This document shows positions 22,451 through 36,184 of a stretch of 64,000 nt of DNA, in pieces. The notes below the pieces were generated by a model, which saw only the letters and a list, made by a program, of their open reading frames with translations, was not told the origin of the DNA and searched no databases. This DNA is from Bubalus kerabau. Taxonomy: Eukaryota > Chordata > Mammalia > Artiodactyla > Bovidae. Position 1 is the first letter of the stretch, and the number at the start of each line of letters is the position of its first letter. The DNA lies in contig NC_073643.1 in assembly GCF_029407905.1 (NCBI RefSeq), positions 37,916,501 through 37,980,500 on the forward strand. The letters run 5' to 3'. A program made the position numbers and the translations under genes.

Positions 22451-23254
22451 AGTTATAAAAGAGCTAATTGTGAGTCAACTAGTGAATGGTAATTTGATGT
22501 CTAGCAAGGGAATGGCTGTCTTGTTGTAGCTGTTCCTAGAGATGCCCAATCCTAGGCTGAGGTTTATGGTCAGGGCTGTGGTAGAGAGGCATTCCATCCA
22601 CTGTATAAAGAGGATAGGGTGAAAACTCAGAGGAGAAAGACAGCTTGTGGGGCAGTGACCTCAGAATCTGGACAGATGAGCCAGGGTCATATATTATTTA
22701 TAAGGGTTTGATATCTTCATCCTAAAAGCCTTACAAAGGATTGGAGAGGCTTAATGCCAGAGTGGGCATTTTTATAAGATTTACACTTGTTTCACTACAA
22801 AATGGATCCAAGTGTCCAGATGGGGTCAGCAGGGACTTTCAGGAGGTCATTCCATTGATACCATTGGCATGGGAGAGCTAATCAAGGCTTGAATTAAGCT
22901 ACTTGATTAAAATAAATTCAACTTAGGCAATATCATCCCAGATGTTTAGTCTGTCACATTCATACATTCCTCTTGCTTTGTAATTTGGTCACCACTTTCA
23001 GCTGGACAAGGAAACTTGGGGGATTTTGTGAAGAAGTTACTCATCAATCTGGGTAGCTAAGGGGGAGAAGTATAAATAAGTGACTAAATCTTGTTTCTGT
23101 GTAGAGGTGTTTGGATGAAGGAGGAATGTGGATCTGAAGGACAGGGTTTGCTGTTAGTGAGAGGTGGAAGGATTGAAGTTACTATTTGTTCCAAAGACAG
23201 GCAACTCAGGCAAGTACAAAAACCTGTGAACTGAGAATCAGGAGACTGCTACTT
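22451..23254. other. Unassigned sequence
   Basis: No recognised feature. Confidence 0.4.
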
Positions 23255-23505
23255 TTTATTCATTAAAAAAAATTATTTCATTGAAATGTAGTTGATTTAT
23301 AATGTTGTATTAATTTCTATTGTACCAGCAAAGTGATCCAGTTATACATATGTATACATTCTTTTTCTTATTGTTTCTCATTATGGTTTATCACAGAATA
23401 TTGAATGTAAGTCCCTATGCTGTATGGTGGGACCTTGTTGTTTATCCATCCTGTATGTAATAATTTGCATCTGCTAATTTAATCTGCTAATCCCAAATCA
23501 CTCAA
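23255..23505 (-). repeat. L1 3' UTR, antisense
   Basis: gttgatttataatgttgtat, gcaaagtgatccagttatac, tggtttatcacagaatattg and gggaccttgttgtttatcca are the artiodactyl L1 3' UTR in reverse. Confidence 0.8.
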
Positions 23506-24599
23506 TTGTGTCTGACATGGTAGCTATTACTATTTCAATGTGTTTTCAATTTTACAGGGCACTTATCAGCTGCATTTTCTCATTTAATCATCCTTAACAT
23601 TACTGGTAAGGTGGTGGTGGTGGGGATGCATGATTATTATGCATCTTACACCATTTATCCACTTACAAAGGTTTTGCATGGATATGTGAATGATCTTCCC
23701 TGCCCTCCTTTCCCCATATTCCCTGGGAAATTCTCTAAGAGAGAGAATCAGTGGGAGAGGGGTGGAGACAGCTGGTTAGAAGGGATAATGATGAGAGCAA
23801 AGGACATTAAGACTCAAGACATTCCCATGCCCCTGGGCACCTATAACACTGTAGAGAAGTTCTGATCAGCCTTTGCATCATCAGTGACCTGCCTTCCCAT
23901 CGGCCCATGGGGGATCACGTTGGTGGTGCACCCTGAGGTGATGCTGACCATGGCCCCGCAATGTTCCAAACAGTTCTGGGGTGATAGTGGGCACCCAGCC
24001 GAGCTGGGACTCATGATGTCACAGAGGAATCTTAGCACTTGGAAGGCTGACAGAGCCTGCCTTTGCCAGCTACACACTGCAAATCAGAAGGGAATTGGAC
24101 CTCCACAAAGCACACTCTCACTCCAGCCTGGAGCCAGTCAAAATCAGAACAAGACTCTTCATGGTTATAGATTGATTTAGTTGAAAGTGAGGAGTAGCAC
24201 CCACTAATCCTCTCTAAGATGACTGATTAAAAATTATTCCCATCCTTACAGGGCAAACGCCCAGCTCCGCCTTCCTGAATCAGACCTGAATGTTCTCAAC
24301 CTCCTTCCCTAAAGCCGAGGACCTGCAAGGAGCAAAACTGTAGGGGGAGCTGTTTTGTTTTGAATGTGGAGTGTAATCTTGCCTTTTTGAAAGATAGTCA
24401 AATTTTCTCTGAGTTTCTTCTGGAGAAAAAATTGTACTTTCTGAGACATTACAAAAATGTCATAGAAAGAAGTCTTCATCATTGTATAGGAAACTTCACA
24501 TGATATGGTTCAAGGCTGAGTCTGAATTAGGAAATGAGGCACATGCTCTTTGCAACTATACCAAATGAAATATGGACATTTTGGAGATAAGGAAAAAAC
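23506..24599. other. Mostly unassigned sequence
   Basis: A weak MIR-like scrap lies at about 23530-23600. Open frames of 80-100 codons at 23611-24180 on + (and overlapping on -) lack motifs and look like chance. Confidence 0.4.
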
Positions 24600-24805
24600 A
24601 CAGGCTTTGAAGTTGAAGAGACCTGGGTTCGGGTCCTAGCTCAACTGCTTACTAGCTAAGTGTCCTAGGACAAGTTGCTTCCTAACCCTGTGAAAAGGAA
24701 ATAGAAGAGCATCAATCACCCACCCATGTTATTATTTGGATTTAATTTGACACATGCATTTAAAGCTTGACCTGCAGAACAAGTGCTCAACGAATGATTT
24801 TTCTA
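24600..24805 (+). repeat. MIR SINE, sense
   Basis: Clear order of MIR modules: acctgggttcgggtcctagc, ctgcttactagctaagtgtc, aagttgcttcctaaccctg, and an end like caagtgctcaacgaatg. Confidence 0.85.
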
Positions 24806-27800
24806 CCCTTCTCATTTCTTAAGAGTTTCAGACATGATACCTATACATCCCATCTATGAATTTTACCTCTCTAATTGGTATTTGGCTTTTCATATGAAAG
24901 ATGTGATTAGGTTCACAAAACAGGACACAGACTCAAAATTAGTGCTGCTATGAAGCTAGGCATCCTCCTTCCAGGATGGCTGGAGGATTGAGCCTTGGCA
25001 GAAGAGTGGTGCTGTGGGGAAATGTATTTGTGCTCAGGTCAGAGAGAAAATAATGACAGAATGGCATTTGCTTCTGTGGAGATGCCTGGGAAGTGACTTG
25101 AAAATGATTCTTGAACAAAAGCATATTTTCTAGCATGCTATGGATATATGACTGTTGCAGCCTAGGGACTGCTTGGCTCCTCAGATGTAATATTCTGCTC
25201 AGGCTAAGCCTCCTTCAGAACCCAAAAGCCTAGAGGTCCAGCAAGCCAATTTCTCTGCCTGCAACAAAACAAAGATTGCTTTGGAATCCATCTTATAAAT
25301 CACAAAGGGGCTTACTACCTGACCAAGAAAACTATGAGTAGTTAAGCAATAAATGGAATCAGGAGGGTGGGGCAGGGAACAGTCCCACGAAAGACCAGCA
25401 ACAGATTACAGGGGAAAGTGTTCTGCGTGTTCTCTTGTTCTGCCGTGTTCGGACACAAGCATCTTAATGAGAAGCTGTGTTCTCTCAGGATATTACCTCA
25501 GAGAGTCTCTCAGAAGCCTTGCTAAGAGGTTGCTTTCTTAGATTTTTTTTCCTCCTGTCTCATGTACACAAGAGAATTCCATATTTGACAGTGTCCTGGT
25601 ACTTCCTTTATTGAACAAAGGCATCTTAATTTTTCCATGACGGTAGCATTTAAGTTACCTCAAGTCCAGTCTTAAAATAGCTGTTACACTTAAGGGGTAT
25701 TATTAGAATAAAGGTGGAAGGAAACATGGAGACAATTACTCCAATTCCCTCATTTTGTAGGTGACAATTTGGGTGCCCAAGTTTAGTGCCTTTTTAAAGC
25801 AACACAATGACTAAGGTCAGGGCTTAGTCAAGAACTCATTTGCATTTCTACACTGAAGCTCTTTTGACATATCGTCCTTTGGGTGATTAACTTCGAATGT
25901 TAAAAGGGATGTAAGTCTAAAAGGATAACACTACACAGGACCGCTGTAGAAAATGGTGACATACAGAATGAAGGCACCATAGAGATCATGCAGTTTATGT
26001 TTTATATAGAAAATGTAGCAAAGATAAGGCAATAGGGCTAATCACCGAAGGAGCCAAAATTTGAACTCATTGTGTCTGGTGCATCTGGTATCAGTTACAA
26101 ATTAAGCTGGAGCTAGCCAAGGGTTTTACTGGACTAATCTGTGTTTGGAATATTCTGAAAGATTTGCTGATCCAACTTCAGTGGTGTGTGAAGAAGTTTG
26201 CACTTTGGGAGCACAAAGAGGCTGGAAATGGGAATTCCCACTGAGCCTGAATGGAGAGAGTTTTCCAGTTGCATCTCCAGTCCTATACCACACAAGAGAG
26301 TAGGTTTGCTTCATAAGAAGAGCAGAAGTGACTTTGAAATGTGTGTGTGTGTATTCCCGGGGTGAGGGAGCGGGGGAGAGGCTGTGTTCTGCTTGAACAC
26401 AATCTGTCATTTCCTTTTTTGCCTTTCAGCTCATTTAGGGACTTTTACAGCCAGAAGAGCTTTCATGGTTTCACTGATTTGACAAGGTGTAGATACAGAT
26501 GGCCCCTATGAAAGCCCCTCTCCAGGGTGCTTGAATTTGGGCATAGTGATTGAATTAGTCACCTTTGGAGAGATGAAAGTCATACAGACTTATTATTTGA
26601 TGCCATGATCAGATATGTGTTTGAAAGCAGAGAACAGCTAAGTGGAGAAACAAAGATAACCAGATGAATGAATGAACGAACAAATGAATGAATTGCATGT
26701 GCTGTATCATCTAGCTCTAAGGGGTATTTGACCTATGATTTTTCATTATGACCATTAGGGGTCTGATCATAAAGTCAACACAGTGGAAGGCAGAGTGGTG
26801 ACAGGGAATAAAAATAGGTCAAGATAATATCATTTGGATCTGGAATCTAGTTGAGCCAAAGCCAAGCTCTATTATGGACATTTCTGAAAAAGAGGCCAAT
26901 AGCTTCTCTCTTTTAACTTAATTCTGTTCAAGTTGAGTTTTCAACTCCATGCAAAAGACAGTTGTAACTGACACATGAACTTCAACTGCCAGTAAATTGC
27001 TTTGTTTTGCAGGATGCCCAGCCAAGCTTTAAGAAAAAAGAAAAGAAGTGCTAGGTTGGCAGCTTACTTATTGCAGTTGCTTTATTTATTTTTTTATTTT
27101 TATTGTTTTTATAAAGAACATGTCAAGAAATACTCCAACTGAATTCCACATGGTGCCTAGATCCTGATCCTTCTGAAGCAAATTTTTTTTTTCCATTCTC
27201 TGGATGGTTCCTGGATACTGAGGTTCTAAAAGAATAAGAAACAAAGGAGTTGGTCAGAGTACAATTTTTTTTAAGAAGTCAGAGAACTGATGGGGTGTAG
27301 AAATGATCAAAACAAAGGAAAACAAACAAAAAGGAGTGAAATATCCAAGTTTGAGCTTGATTTCGTTTGCTAAATGTTCTTAGTAAATTGAGAAATTGGC
27401 CAAAAGCATCATAAAGGAAAAGCTTGTTTGGAAAGGTATGTATTAATCAAGTAACTCCCATAGAAACAGTAAGTATTTTTTTCCAAAGTAGGCTCCTGAC
27501 ATTGAAACTCATTGGCCTTAACCAGCCTAGATTGAGTTCCTTTGTTCATCCCTGAACTAATCGCTATGGTCCCAGGGATGAGATGCTGTGATTGGTTAGG
27601 CTCATATCTAGCTGGAGCTATGGAGTTGATGGATGCCACTCTATTGAGATGGTGGAAAGGCAGTACAAGGAAAATCAGGATGTGAAAGGTAAGTGAAGAG
27701 AGATTAGGCAGGTAACAGCCTAGAACATTCATACTAGAATTGTCTCTAAAGTGGCCACTGGGTCGAATCAAAACTCCTTTAATGGCGTATTTCTAAGGAA

Positions 27801-27920
27801 ACATTAGTGTCCAAGGTAAGTATTTCTGTGAAATTTATAATAAACATACCTGTTTCTGTATGTTGGCATTTTCACATTTACAGGAATAGTCCTAAAACAC
27901 AGAGAAAATGCTAGGAACCT
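24806..27920. other. Repeat-poor unassigned sequence
   Basis: The longest stretch here without recognised transposons. It holds a short (TG)n at about 26339-26352 and a degenerate (AATG)n at about 26662-26696. A MIR-like scrap at 25740-25860 is too weak to call. No ORF with recognisable content. Confidence 0.45.
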
Positions 27921-27934
27921 ATAGAATACTTGTG

Positions 27935-28212
27935 CTGCTGCTGCTGCTGCTAAGTCGCTTCAGTCGTGTCCGACTCTGTGCGACCCCATAGACGGCAGCC
28001 CAGCAGGCTCCCTCGTCCCTGGGATTCTCCAGGCAAGAACACTGGAGTGGGTTGCCATTTCCTTCTCCAATGCATGAAAGTGAAAAGTGAAAGTGAAGTC
28101 GCTCAAGTCGGGTCCGACCCTCAGCGACCCCATGGACTGCAGCCTACCAGGCTCCTCCGTCCATGGGATTTTCCAGGCAAGAGTACTGGAGTGGGGTGCC
28201 ATTGCCTTCTCC
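27935..28212 (-). mobile_element. Bov-A2 SINE, antisense
   Basis: Complete two-monomer copy with reversed (AGC)n tail and a perfect 14-bp target-site duplication, atagaatacttgtg, at 27921-27934 and 28213-28226. Little diverged, so relatively recent. Confidence 0.97.
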
Positions 28213-28226
28213 ATAGAATACTTGTG

Positions 28227-29639
28227 GTTTATAGTATAACAGTGAGAAAGTTGAGAACTGAACATTATAAAATCATAAAGACTTCACTTTCAGTTACTTG
28301 TTATATCATCTTATTATAGACTCAAGATTTCTTTCAGAGCATATTAATATAAATAATTTCAGAGTCATAAAGCTGTAATTTTTGTGAAACTATAAGCCTT
28401 GCGCTCTTTGATTGTAACACATTCAGAGCTTTTTCACTGATGCAGCTGTACAGAAAGAATCCATTTGTTTGGGGTGACTAATTGGGGTGACTAACCAAAA
28501 TGATTTCTTGGAATTATTTGGCCCTCTTGTAAGAAGTTTCCTATGAAACAAAATCTATATATTGTGTCTTTTCATAGAGTTGGGTTTGGTGACTTTCTTA
28601 TTGCACTTTTCATATTCCTTTCCCTCAGAATATTTGGTACATAAATAATTCACTAATTTAAAAACCTTCCCTCACACCTAGGAAATGTGTCTTATTCTGA
28701 GAGGAAGATGGATGCTTACAATAAAAATAAAGCAAGGGAAAGATGAATGGGCAGTGTTGGATAAATGCTGGAAGAAAATAAGATGGTGGTCATGTCATTC
28801 TGGCCTGAGTTTCCTCTGTTTGACTTGCTAGTCCACCTTCAGAAACAGGTGACTGTGCCATCCATCATATTCTCCATTTCCTTTGTAGTAGATTTCACTG
28901 GTTTTAATTACCATATGTCATTGACTGCAAGTAATATGCAGTATTTGAGTTGAAAGGGGGCATGGACAACTAAAATGACATCTCATTTTTAAAGGAACCT
29001 CTGTTCTTAAATACAGGAAGTTGTAAAACCTCCAGTAGCAAATTTCATTAGTTCTTAGGCAGTACTGTAAGTGATGGTATTCTATCGAGTCAATGCCTTG
29101 AACATGAATCAGGAGTTTAACTTTTGTAACAAACTGTCAGTCTTCACTCTTAAATTACAGTGAGTAGTATTTTTTGTTTGTTTTAACTTTGAAGTTGAAT
29201 TATTCTTTTTCCTCAGTTCTGTCAATCAGAAAGGAGATTTTTCTTCTCATTTGCGTTCTGCATGGTTTTCTGTAGATAATTAACATCTCTTCCCCCTCCT
29301 CCACTATGCCATTACTTTGTTATTATTCTCATTCATCAAGTTCTAAGTATTTCTTTAAAATTCTGAGGAACTTGACAGGTAAAACTATATCCCGTTATTT
29401 ATGATATTAAATAACACCTTCTGAAAACCCCTTTTCAGGCTTTCTGTCACATTTTTAGTAAAATGTCATTATATTTGTATCTTTATTTCTTTAAGAGAGA
29501 GACACACACAGAGAGAGGTCATTTCAGAACCATTTGCCATAGCTCTCTGCAATATGATACTATCTGTGTCAACAGATCTATGAGCTTGACTGTTTACATA
29601 TTGTGTCCAAAAAATTTTATTTCTGCCTTATTTTTATCA
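28227..29639. other. Unassigned AT-rich sequence
   Basis: No gene or known repeat. A 13-bp tandem duplication ttggggtgactaa lies at about 28469-28495. Confidence 0.4.
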
Positions 29640-29910
29640 GCTAAAGAGCAAGAGTAGAAATGATCTAAATTTCCAAGTAGGTGAAACATTAAAAAAACCA
29701 TGTCACAACATAATGTTAGATAATATCAATAAAGGATAAAGTAGATTTACTTGGACTCACTTGAAATGAAGTTTATGGAGTATTATTAGAAATAAAAAAG
29801 CAATTGCATGATAGTCCATAGAGTAGAGTCATTTTTAAAATAAATATTTTTATCTCATGTATCTATGAATACATAGAAACTATCATCTGTGGTTATCTTT
29901 GAGCAGTGAA
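29640..29910 (+). repeat. Possible old L1M 3' end, sense
   Basis: Degenerate match to the L1 region equivalent to that at 9330-9705 (gatctaaatttccaagtagg, tggttatctttgagcagtg). Weak. Confidence 0.35.
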
Positions 29911-30681
29911 AATTATGGCTAATCAATTGGAGGGGAGTGTTCCTGTTATGTTGACATGCCCCTGCATTTTTTTTTTATAAGAAAGTATAAAGATTCTAGA
30001 ATGCACATAGATGGGAGAAAATACATTATCACACACCCTCATTTTATAAGTAAGAGAAATGAGAATGGAGGAATTAAATGACTTTCTCACAGTAACACTG
30101 CCCATTTGACCCAGAGATGGACTTTGGATCCAAATCTTTGGACTTCAACTTCCGTATGATTATTCCTGTATCAGATTGACCTTCCTCATATGAACTAATT
30201 TTTAAAAATTAATCATCAATATTAATATCTTTAAAATCAAATAGAAACAAAACTTACAACTCCTACTACAAAAGCTTGGAATTTAAATTTTAAAAGTTTA
30301 GATTTTACTCTTCCTCATCTATAAATGTACTTTTCCTGAATGAGTTAAAATTAAATGCTTCTCTTCATTTTTTCAAGTGAGCTTTATTATCATCTAATAG
30401 AAAGGATAACCCTTTCCTTTAAGGGAAGAAATATCTTAATTAACAGAAAAGTTAAATTGAGTCATCAAATCAATGTGTGAAATTATGAGGAAGAGGGCAG
30501 AGGGAGGAAGGGAAGACTGCATTTGGGCTGCTTTGGGTAATAGTCTAATCTTCCAACACCAGGGAAAGTCTCCATGCCTCAGCTCTTCCATCACAGATGC
30601 TCACTGGAATGATATCTGTGAATTGACTTTACAAAGACCATCTATACAGGAGGATTCTCTCTTTTTGAAATTGTTGTCTTT
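29911..30681. other. Unassigned AT-rich sequence
   Basis: A MIR-like antisense scrap may lie at about 30030-30150, below the level at which I would call it. Confidence 0.35.
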
Positions 30682-30802
30682 TGTATTTATTTATTTAGTC
30701 ATACTGTGCAGCATGTGGGATCTTAGTTCATCAACCAGGGATTAAATCTGGGCCTCGTGCATTGTTAGTGTGATGTCAACACTGGACCACCAGGTTAGTC
30801 CC
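30682..30802 (-). mobile_element. CHR-type SINE, short form, antisense
   Basis: tttatttagtcatactgtgc, gcatgtgggatcttagttca, accagggattaaatctgggc and the reversed head accaccaggttagtcccc. Confidence 0.75.
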
Positions 30803-31187
30803 CAGTGGATTCTCAATTGAGCTCAGCTTCTTTTACTCTTCCCTTGGTCTCATTCATTCTTTCCTTCCTGGCTGCCCACAAAAAGTTGCCCTGGATAGAT
30901 GCTCAAGCACCTGAATTCACCTTGCTGTTTAATTTATTCACTATTTTCTTGCCACTATCTTTGACTTACAAATATTTAAATTTATCAGCCTGTTGATATT
31001 CTCTTTCTGTCTTGGGGATATAGACTCCTTGAGTTTTGAGGAAAGAACATTGTGAAAAAGAGAGAAAGGCGATAATCAAAAAGAGTTTCTGAGCTGAATT
31101 TTGATATGACCTTACCATGAGTGTTATCTTCCTTACCAATTATCAATCACCAATCTCATCAGTCGAATCCCTGTCTTCATCAGAACT
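30803..31187. other. Unassigned sequence
   Basis: No confident feature. tcttggggatatagactcct recalls an L2 3' end but is too short to call. Confidence 0.35.
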
Positions 31188-31375
31188 ACTATTTGTTGAA
31201 CAATGACTGGGAGCCAGGCATGGCAATAGGCATTTTATATAGCCTTCTGCTTCATGCAACTCATGAGGGTAGCTGCTGTTATTATTCTTGTTTGTATGTA
31301 AGAAGAGTGAAGCCAATAAGGCTTACATAATTTGTAAGCCAAGGTCACATTGGTAAGACTGTCTTAGCTGTTCTG
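31188..31375 (-). repeat. MIR SINE, antisense
   Basis: gggagccaggcatggcaata, ctcatgagggtagctgctgt and ttgtaagccaaggtcacatt keep the antisense MIR order. Confidence 0.65.
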
Positions 31376-32914
31376 GAGTAAGGGATTGAGGGTAGGCAAA
31401 CAGGCCAACGGAACACAGTAACACACTCATCACAGAAATGGAATCCTCCAACACTTTCCCCCTCTACTGTGTTCAGCTTCTTACTTTAGAGGGGATCTCT
31501 TTGACTTTCTGAAAACATCTATTGATTGCTTTGTGTGGGGAGATTTACACAGACAATTTGTAGGTCTCAGATGCCATTCAAACATTCACTGCTTGGTTGT
31601 GGATAGGAAGGATGTTTGTAAAAGGAAGGCCAAGTAATGTCATCATTTGGCTTCATTTGTGCAATGGATGACTGTGTTCCTGACACTGAGAGAGATGCCC
31701 CAAAACCATTTGAAAGATGAAAGTGCTTATCTTGAAGCAAGGTTTTCTGCAAGATCACAAACCAACCATCTAAAAGGCTGGTTCAAAAAAAAAAATAAGA
31801 GCAAAGAACTATCAGACTCTTCAAATCGAAATTTCTAATTAGGATTTTAACAGCATGTAGGAAAATTATCTTTGCCCTGGTCTTTGATTCTTCTTATAGG
31901 ATGGGGAGAAGGTTTTCTTATCCTTTGGTATTAAAACTTCAAAGACACGTAGCAATTATGGAGTTTTCACTTGGCCTAACTTTGGTATCTGGGCATTCTT
32001 GCTGGATTCTATAGTCAAAATTCTTGTCTGCAGCTTGGGACCGATTTTTATATAAACAGTAGGTTTGTCCTATCTCAGGTGCTTATTAAAATGTCATTAA
32101 GTAATTAGCTGAATCAAAAAAGGATCATTGTACACCTATATTCTGACTCAAAGCTTGTCCATATCTGAGTCGAGAATCTTACTTTACCCCCATTACATTG
32201 AAGCAACTGTTGAGTTGGGTGCCTGTGCTATAAATAGAGAAGGAACAAGTGCCACTCTTCAGTTATCTGAAGGAAATCATTTCTGTTACTCTCTCTGCTA
32301 ACAACACCAACTAGTTTTGGAAGTGATAAGGGTATATGTCCTGGGGTCATCAGTGGCTATGTAACACATTACGAAAAAAAATAATTGTATTGTAATGTTA
32401 CTTCATATAGCACTTTCCACAAATGTTTAGATTCTGTATAATCTTGAAAGTTGGATATTAAACAGTGTTCTAAAAAAGTTTTTTGTTTTGTTTTTTAAAG
32501 ATTTACCCCTACATAATCTCAGACTGCAATAATGTAGTTATTACCAGTGGGATTTTGTTTTTTGTTTCCCTTCCAATAAATTTGGAGGAACTCCCTGAGA
32601 TGTTGCTATCACACTAAATGGTTAAGTTTTTTTAGGGCAAGTCTGAAGCAATTTGATTTTCTCAATATTTTGCCTTATCTCTAGTATCTGCTAGAACATG
32701 CCTCATTTTGGTAGCAATATAGTTGAGACATACTTTGGGCATGGCAAAAGTAACAAAAATAGGGAATCTCCCCTCTTCACTCTTCCTGGAGAGTACATAA
32801 TATGTACATGGATGTTTGGTATGGTGAAATATTACTTCCAACTCTGCTTGATTCTGAATTCATAGTAAGGATGAAGCTTATATGTACAAAGAGCTTTGTC
32901 ATTGAAAAAAAGAT
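31376..32914. other. Unassigned AT-rich sequence
   Basis: No recognised repeat, apart from short A-runs near 31786 and 32373. No gene. Confidence 0.4.
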
Positions 32915-33055
32915 TTCCAAAACTTTTGGTCAACTGGCACATACCATTATTCTTCATTTTATTTCATTGATCTACATGTCTACCCTTATGCCAGTACTAC
33001 CCTGTCTTTATTAATGTAGATTTTTTAATAAGATTTGAAATCAGAAAGTGTGATT
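32915..33055 (-). repeat. L1 ORF2 fragment, antisense
   Basis: tttcattgatctacatgtct, cttatgccagtactaccctg and tttgaaatcagaaagtgtga match the antisense of a conserved ORF2 segment. Confidence 0.7.
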
Positions 33056-33311
33056 TCAAACAGCCTTGCACTGTGATAGCTAGCTACAAATACCAGCAGT
33101 CTATCAGCCACTGAAGGCAGAAAATGTGTTTGGAACGCCCCCGAAGCCCAGTCCCCAGAGAATTTCCACTATTTAGCTCATCTGGAAGCTTGCTGAAAAA
33201 CTCTATTCTCAGAGCTTGCTCTTACCTTACCTGATTCAGAACTTACTCTGTATCAGCAGCATTTTCCTCTGGGTATTTGTTGGAAACAATAAGTGGCAAT
33301 TATTTATAATG

Positions 33312-33985
33312 GCCAAAGTTGGCTTAAAACTCAACATTCATAAAACTAAGATCATGGCACCTGGTCCCATCACTTCACAGCAAATAGATGGGGAAACAAT
33401 GGAAACAGTGACAGACTTTATTTTGGGGAGCTTCAAAATCACTGCAGATGGTGATTGCAGCCATGAAATTAAAAGACGCTTGCTCCTTGGAAGAAAAGCT
33501 ATGACCAACTTAGACAGCATATTAAAAAGCAGAGACAATACTTTGTCAACAAAGGTCCATCTAGTCAAAGCTATGGATTTTCCAGTAGTCATGTATGGAT
33601 GTGAGAGTTGGACTATAAAGAAAGCTGAGCGCTGAAGAATTGATGCTTTTGAACTGTGGTGTTGGAGAAGACTCTTGAGAGTCCCTTGGACATCAAGGAG
33701 ATCCAATCAGTTCTGAATATTCATTGGAAGGACTGATGTTGTAGCTGAAACTCCAATACTTTGGCTACCTGATGCAAAGAACTGACTCATTTAAAAAGAC
33801 CCTGATGCTGGGGAAGATTGAAGGAGGGGACCACAGAGGATGAGATGGTTGGATGGCATCACTGACACGATGGACATGAGTTTGAGTAGGCTCCGAGAGT
33901 TGGTGATGAACAGGGAAGCCTGGCATGCTGCAGTCCATGGGGTTGCAAAGAGTCGGACACAACTGAATGACTGAACTGAACCGAG
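33312..33985 (+). mobile_element. BovB LINE 3' part, sense
   Basis: Begins in the post-RT region (VGLKLNIHKTKIMAPGPITS is read at the start) and is open to 33635, where a stop falls after KKAER (cgctga). The C-terminal segment and tail (ctgaatgactgaactgaacc) follow with further lesions, including a deletion around 33712. Confidence 0.9.
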
Positions 33986-34697
33986 GTACCATTACCATTA
34001 GGGTTAACAAGAGGTTGATTAACAAATGAGGAAAAAATAAGGAATGGGAGACCCGTAGTGGGTTTTGAAAAATCACTGACATATTCCTAGGAATCTAAAA
34101 GACCATAGAAATTTTATGCAGAAAATCTTCAGGAACCCGCCTCCCCCTGACACACAAATGATTAGAGCTAATAAATGAGTTCAACAAGTTGCAGGACATA
34201 AGATCAGCATTCACTATCAATTGTATTTCCCAGTTTTATCAGTGAATAAATTGAAAATGAAATGAAAGCAATTCTATTTCCAATAGCATCAAAAAGAATG
34301 AAATACTTAAGAATAAAGTTAACAAAATAAATGTAAGACTTGTACCCTGAAAACTAAAAGAAATCATTGATTGAAGCTAAAGAATACTTAGATGAGTTGG
34401 AAGATATCCCAAGTCTATGGATTGGAAAATTAATAATGTTAAGAAACAAAGCTTCCTCAATTAATCTACAGATCTAACACTGTCTCTTTCAAAATCCAAG
34501 CTGCCTTTCTTTGCAAAAATGGACAAGCTGTTCCTGAAATTCATATAGAAAAATAAGGGACCCAGAGAAGAAAAAGCAAGCTTGAAAAAGGAGAACAAAG
34601 CTTAAAAATTCAAATTTGAAATTCAAATTTGAAATCACTTCCTGATTTCAAATCTTATTAAAAATCTACAATAATAAAGACAGGGTGGTACTGGCAT

Positions 34698-34837
34698 GCT
34701 GCTGCTGCTGCTGCTGCTGCTAAGTCGCGTCAGTTGTGTCCGACTCTTCACAACCCCATGGACTGTAGCCCACCAGGCTCTTCTGTCCATGGGATTCTCC
34801 AGGCAAGAGTACTAGAGTGGGTTGCCATTGTCTTCTC
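34698..34837 (-). mobile_element. Bov-A SINE monomer, antisense
   Basis: (GCT)7 tail then one Bov-A monomer. Perfect 12-bp target-site duplication tggtactggcat at 34686-34697 and 34838-34849, inside L1. Confidence 0.95.
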
Positions 34838-35449
34838 TGGTACTGGCATAAGGGTAGACATATAGATCAATGGAATAAACTGAAATGTCCAGAGATAAAC
34901 CCTGAAATTTATTTTAATTGATTTTTGGCAAGAGTGGTAAGAAAATTCAATAGGGAAAGCATAAACTTTTCAACAACTGCTACTGATACAACTGGATATC
35001 CACAGGCAATAGAACGAATTTGTATCCCTACTCACCATTATATAAAAAAATTACCTCAAAAAGCATCATATCCCTAAATATAAGAACTTAATCTTCATGA
35101 CATTTGATTAGGCATGGTTTCCTGGAAATTACAATAAAAGCAAAAATAGGAAGTATAGATAAGTCTGATATCCTCAGAATTTAAAACTTGCGTGCTTCAA
35201 AAGATCATCAATAAAGTAAAAATAAAGTCATCAGTAAAGTAAAAAGACACTCCAGATAATTGGAGAATATATTTTCAAATTATATGTCTAATAAGAATCT
35301 AGTATCCAGGATATATACAGAATTCTTACAGCTCAACAATAAAAGGACACCCTAATTTAAAAATGAGCAAAGGATTTCAATAGACTTTTCTCAGGAAAAT
35401 ACACAAATAGTCCATAATCATATGAAAACGTGCTGAATATCATTAGTCA

Positions 35450-36110
35450 ATCAGTTCAGTTCAGTCACTCAGTCATGTCCAACTCTTTGCGACCCCATGA
35501 ACCGCAGCACGCCAGGCTTTCCTGTCCATCACCAACTCCCGGAGTTTACACAAACTCATGTCCATTGAGTCGGTGATGCCATCCAACCATCTCATCCTCT
35601 GTCATCCCCTTCTCCTGCATTTAATCTTTCCCAAAATCAGGGTCTTTTCAAATGAGTCAGCTCTTCGCATCAGGTGGCCAAAATATTGGAGTTTCAGCTT
35701 CAGCATCAGTCCTTCCAATGAACACCCAGGACTGATTTCCTTTAGGATGGACTGGTTGGATCTCCTTGCAGGCAAAGGGACTCTCAAGAGTCTTCTCCAA
35801 CACCACAGTGCAAAAGCATCAGTTCTTCTGTGCTTGGCTTTCTTTATAGTCCAACTCTCACATCCATACATGACTACTGGAAAAACCATAGCCTTGACTA
35901 GATGGACCTTTGTTGACAAAGTAATGTCTCTGCTTTTTAATATGCTGTCTAGGTTGGTCATAACTTGCCTTCCAAGGAGTAAGCATCTTTTAATTTCATG
36001 GCTGCAATCACCATCTGCAGTGATTTTGGAGCCCAACAAAATAGTCAGCCACCGTTTCCACTGTTTCCCCATCTATTTGCCATGAAGTGATGGGACTGGA
36101 TGTCATGATC
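35450..36110 (-). mobile_element. BovB LINE 3' part, antisense
   Basis: Reversed tail (cagttcagttcagtcactca) and ORF2 C-terminal half. Minus-strand frame 35602-36072 shows VVMYGCESWTIKKAKHRR and a 5' truncation near IMTSSPITSW. It is inserted in L1. No clear target-site duplication. Confidence 0.9.
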
Positions 36111-36184
36111 TTATAGGGAAATGCAATTCAAAACCACAATGAGATATCTATAATCAAACAGACAATGAACAGCCAATGTTTCCA

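Noticed and set aside
23611..24180. Adjacent 84- and 98-codon frames as a possible small gene
   Set aside because: No recognisable motif or splice-site support, and overlapping frames on the other strand. Chance is likely.
24806..27920. Candidate gene desert regulatory element
   Set aside because: Absence of repeats is the only signal. No motif cluster or conserved-looking block could be supported from sequence alone.
35450..36110. TSD for this BovB copy
   Set aside because: Only three or four bases agree at the edges, which is not enough to call.
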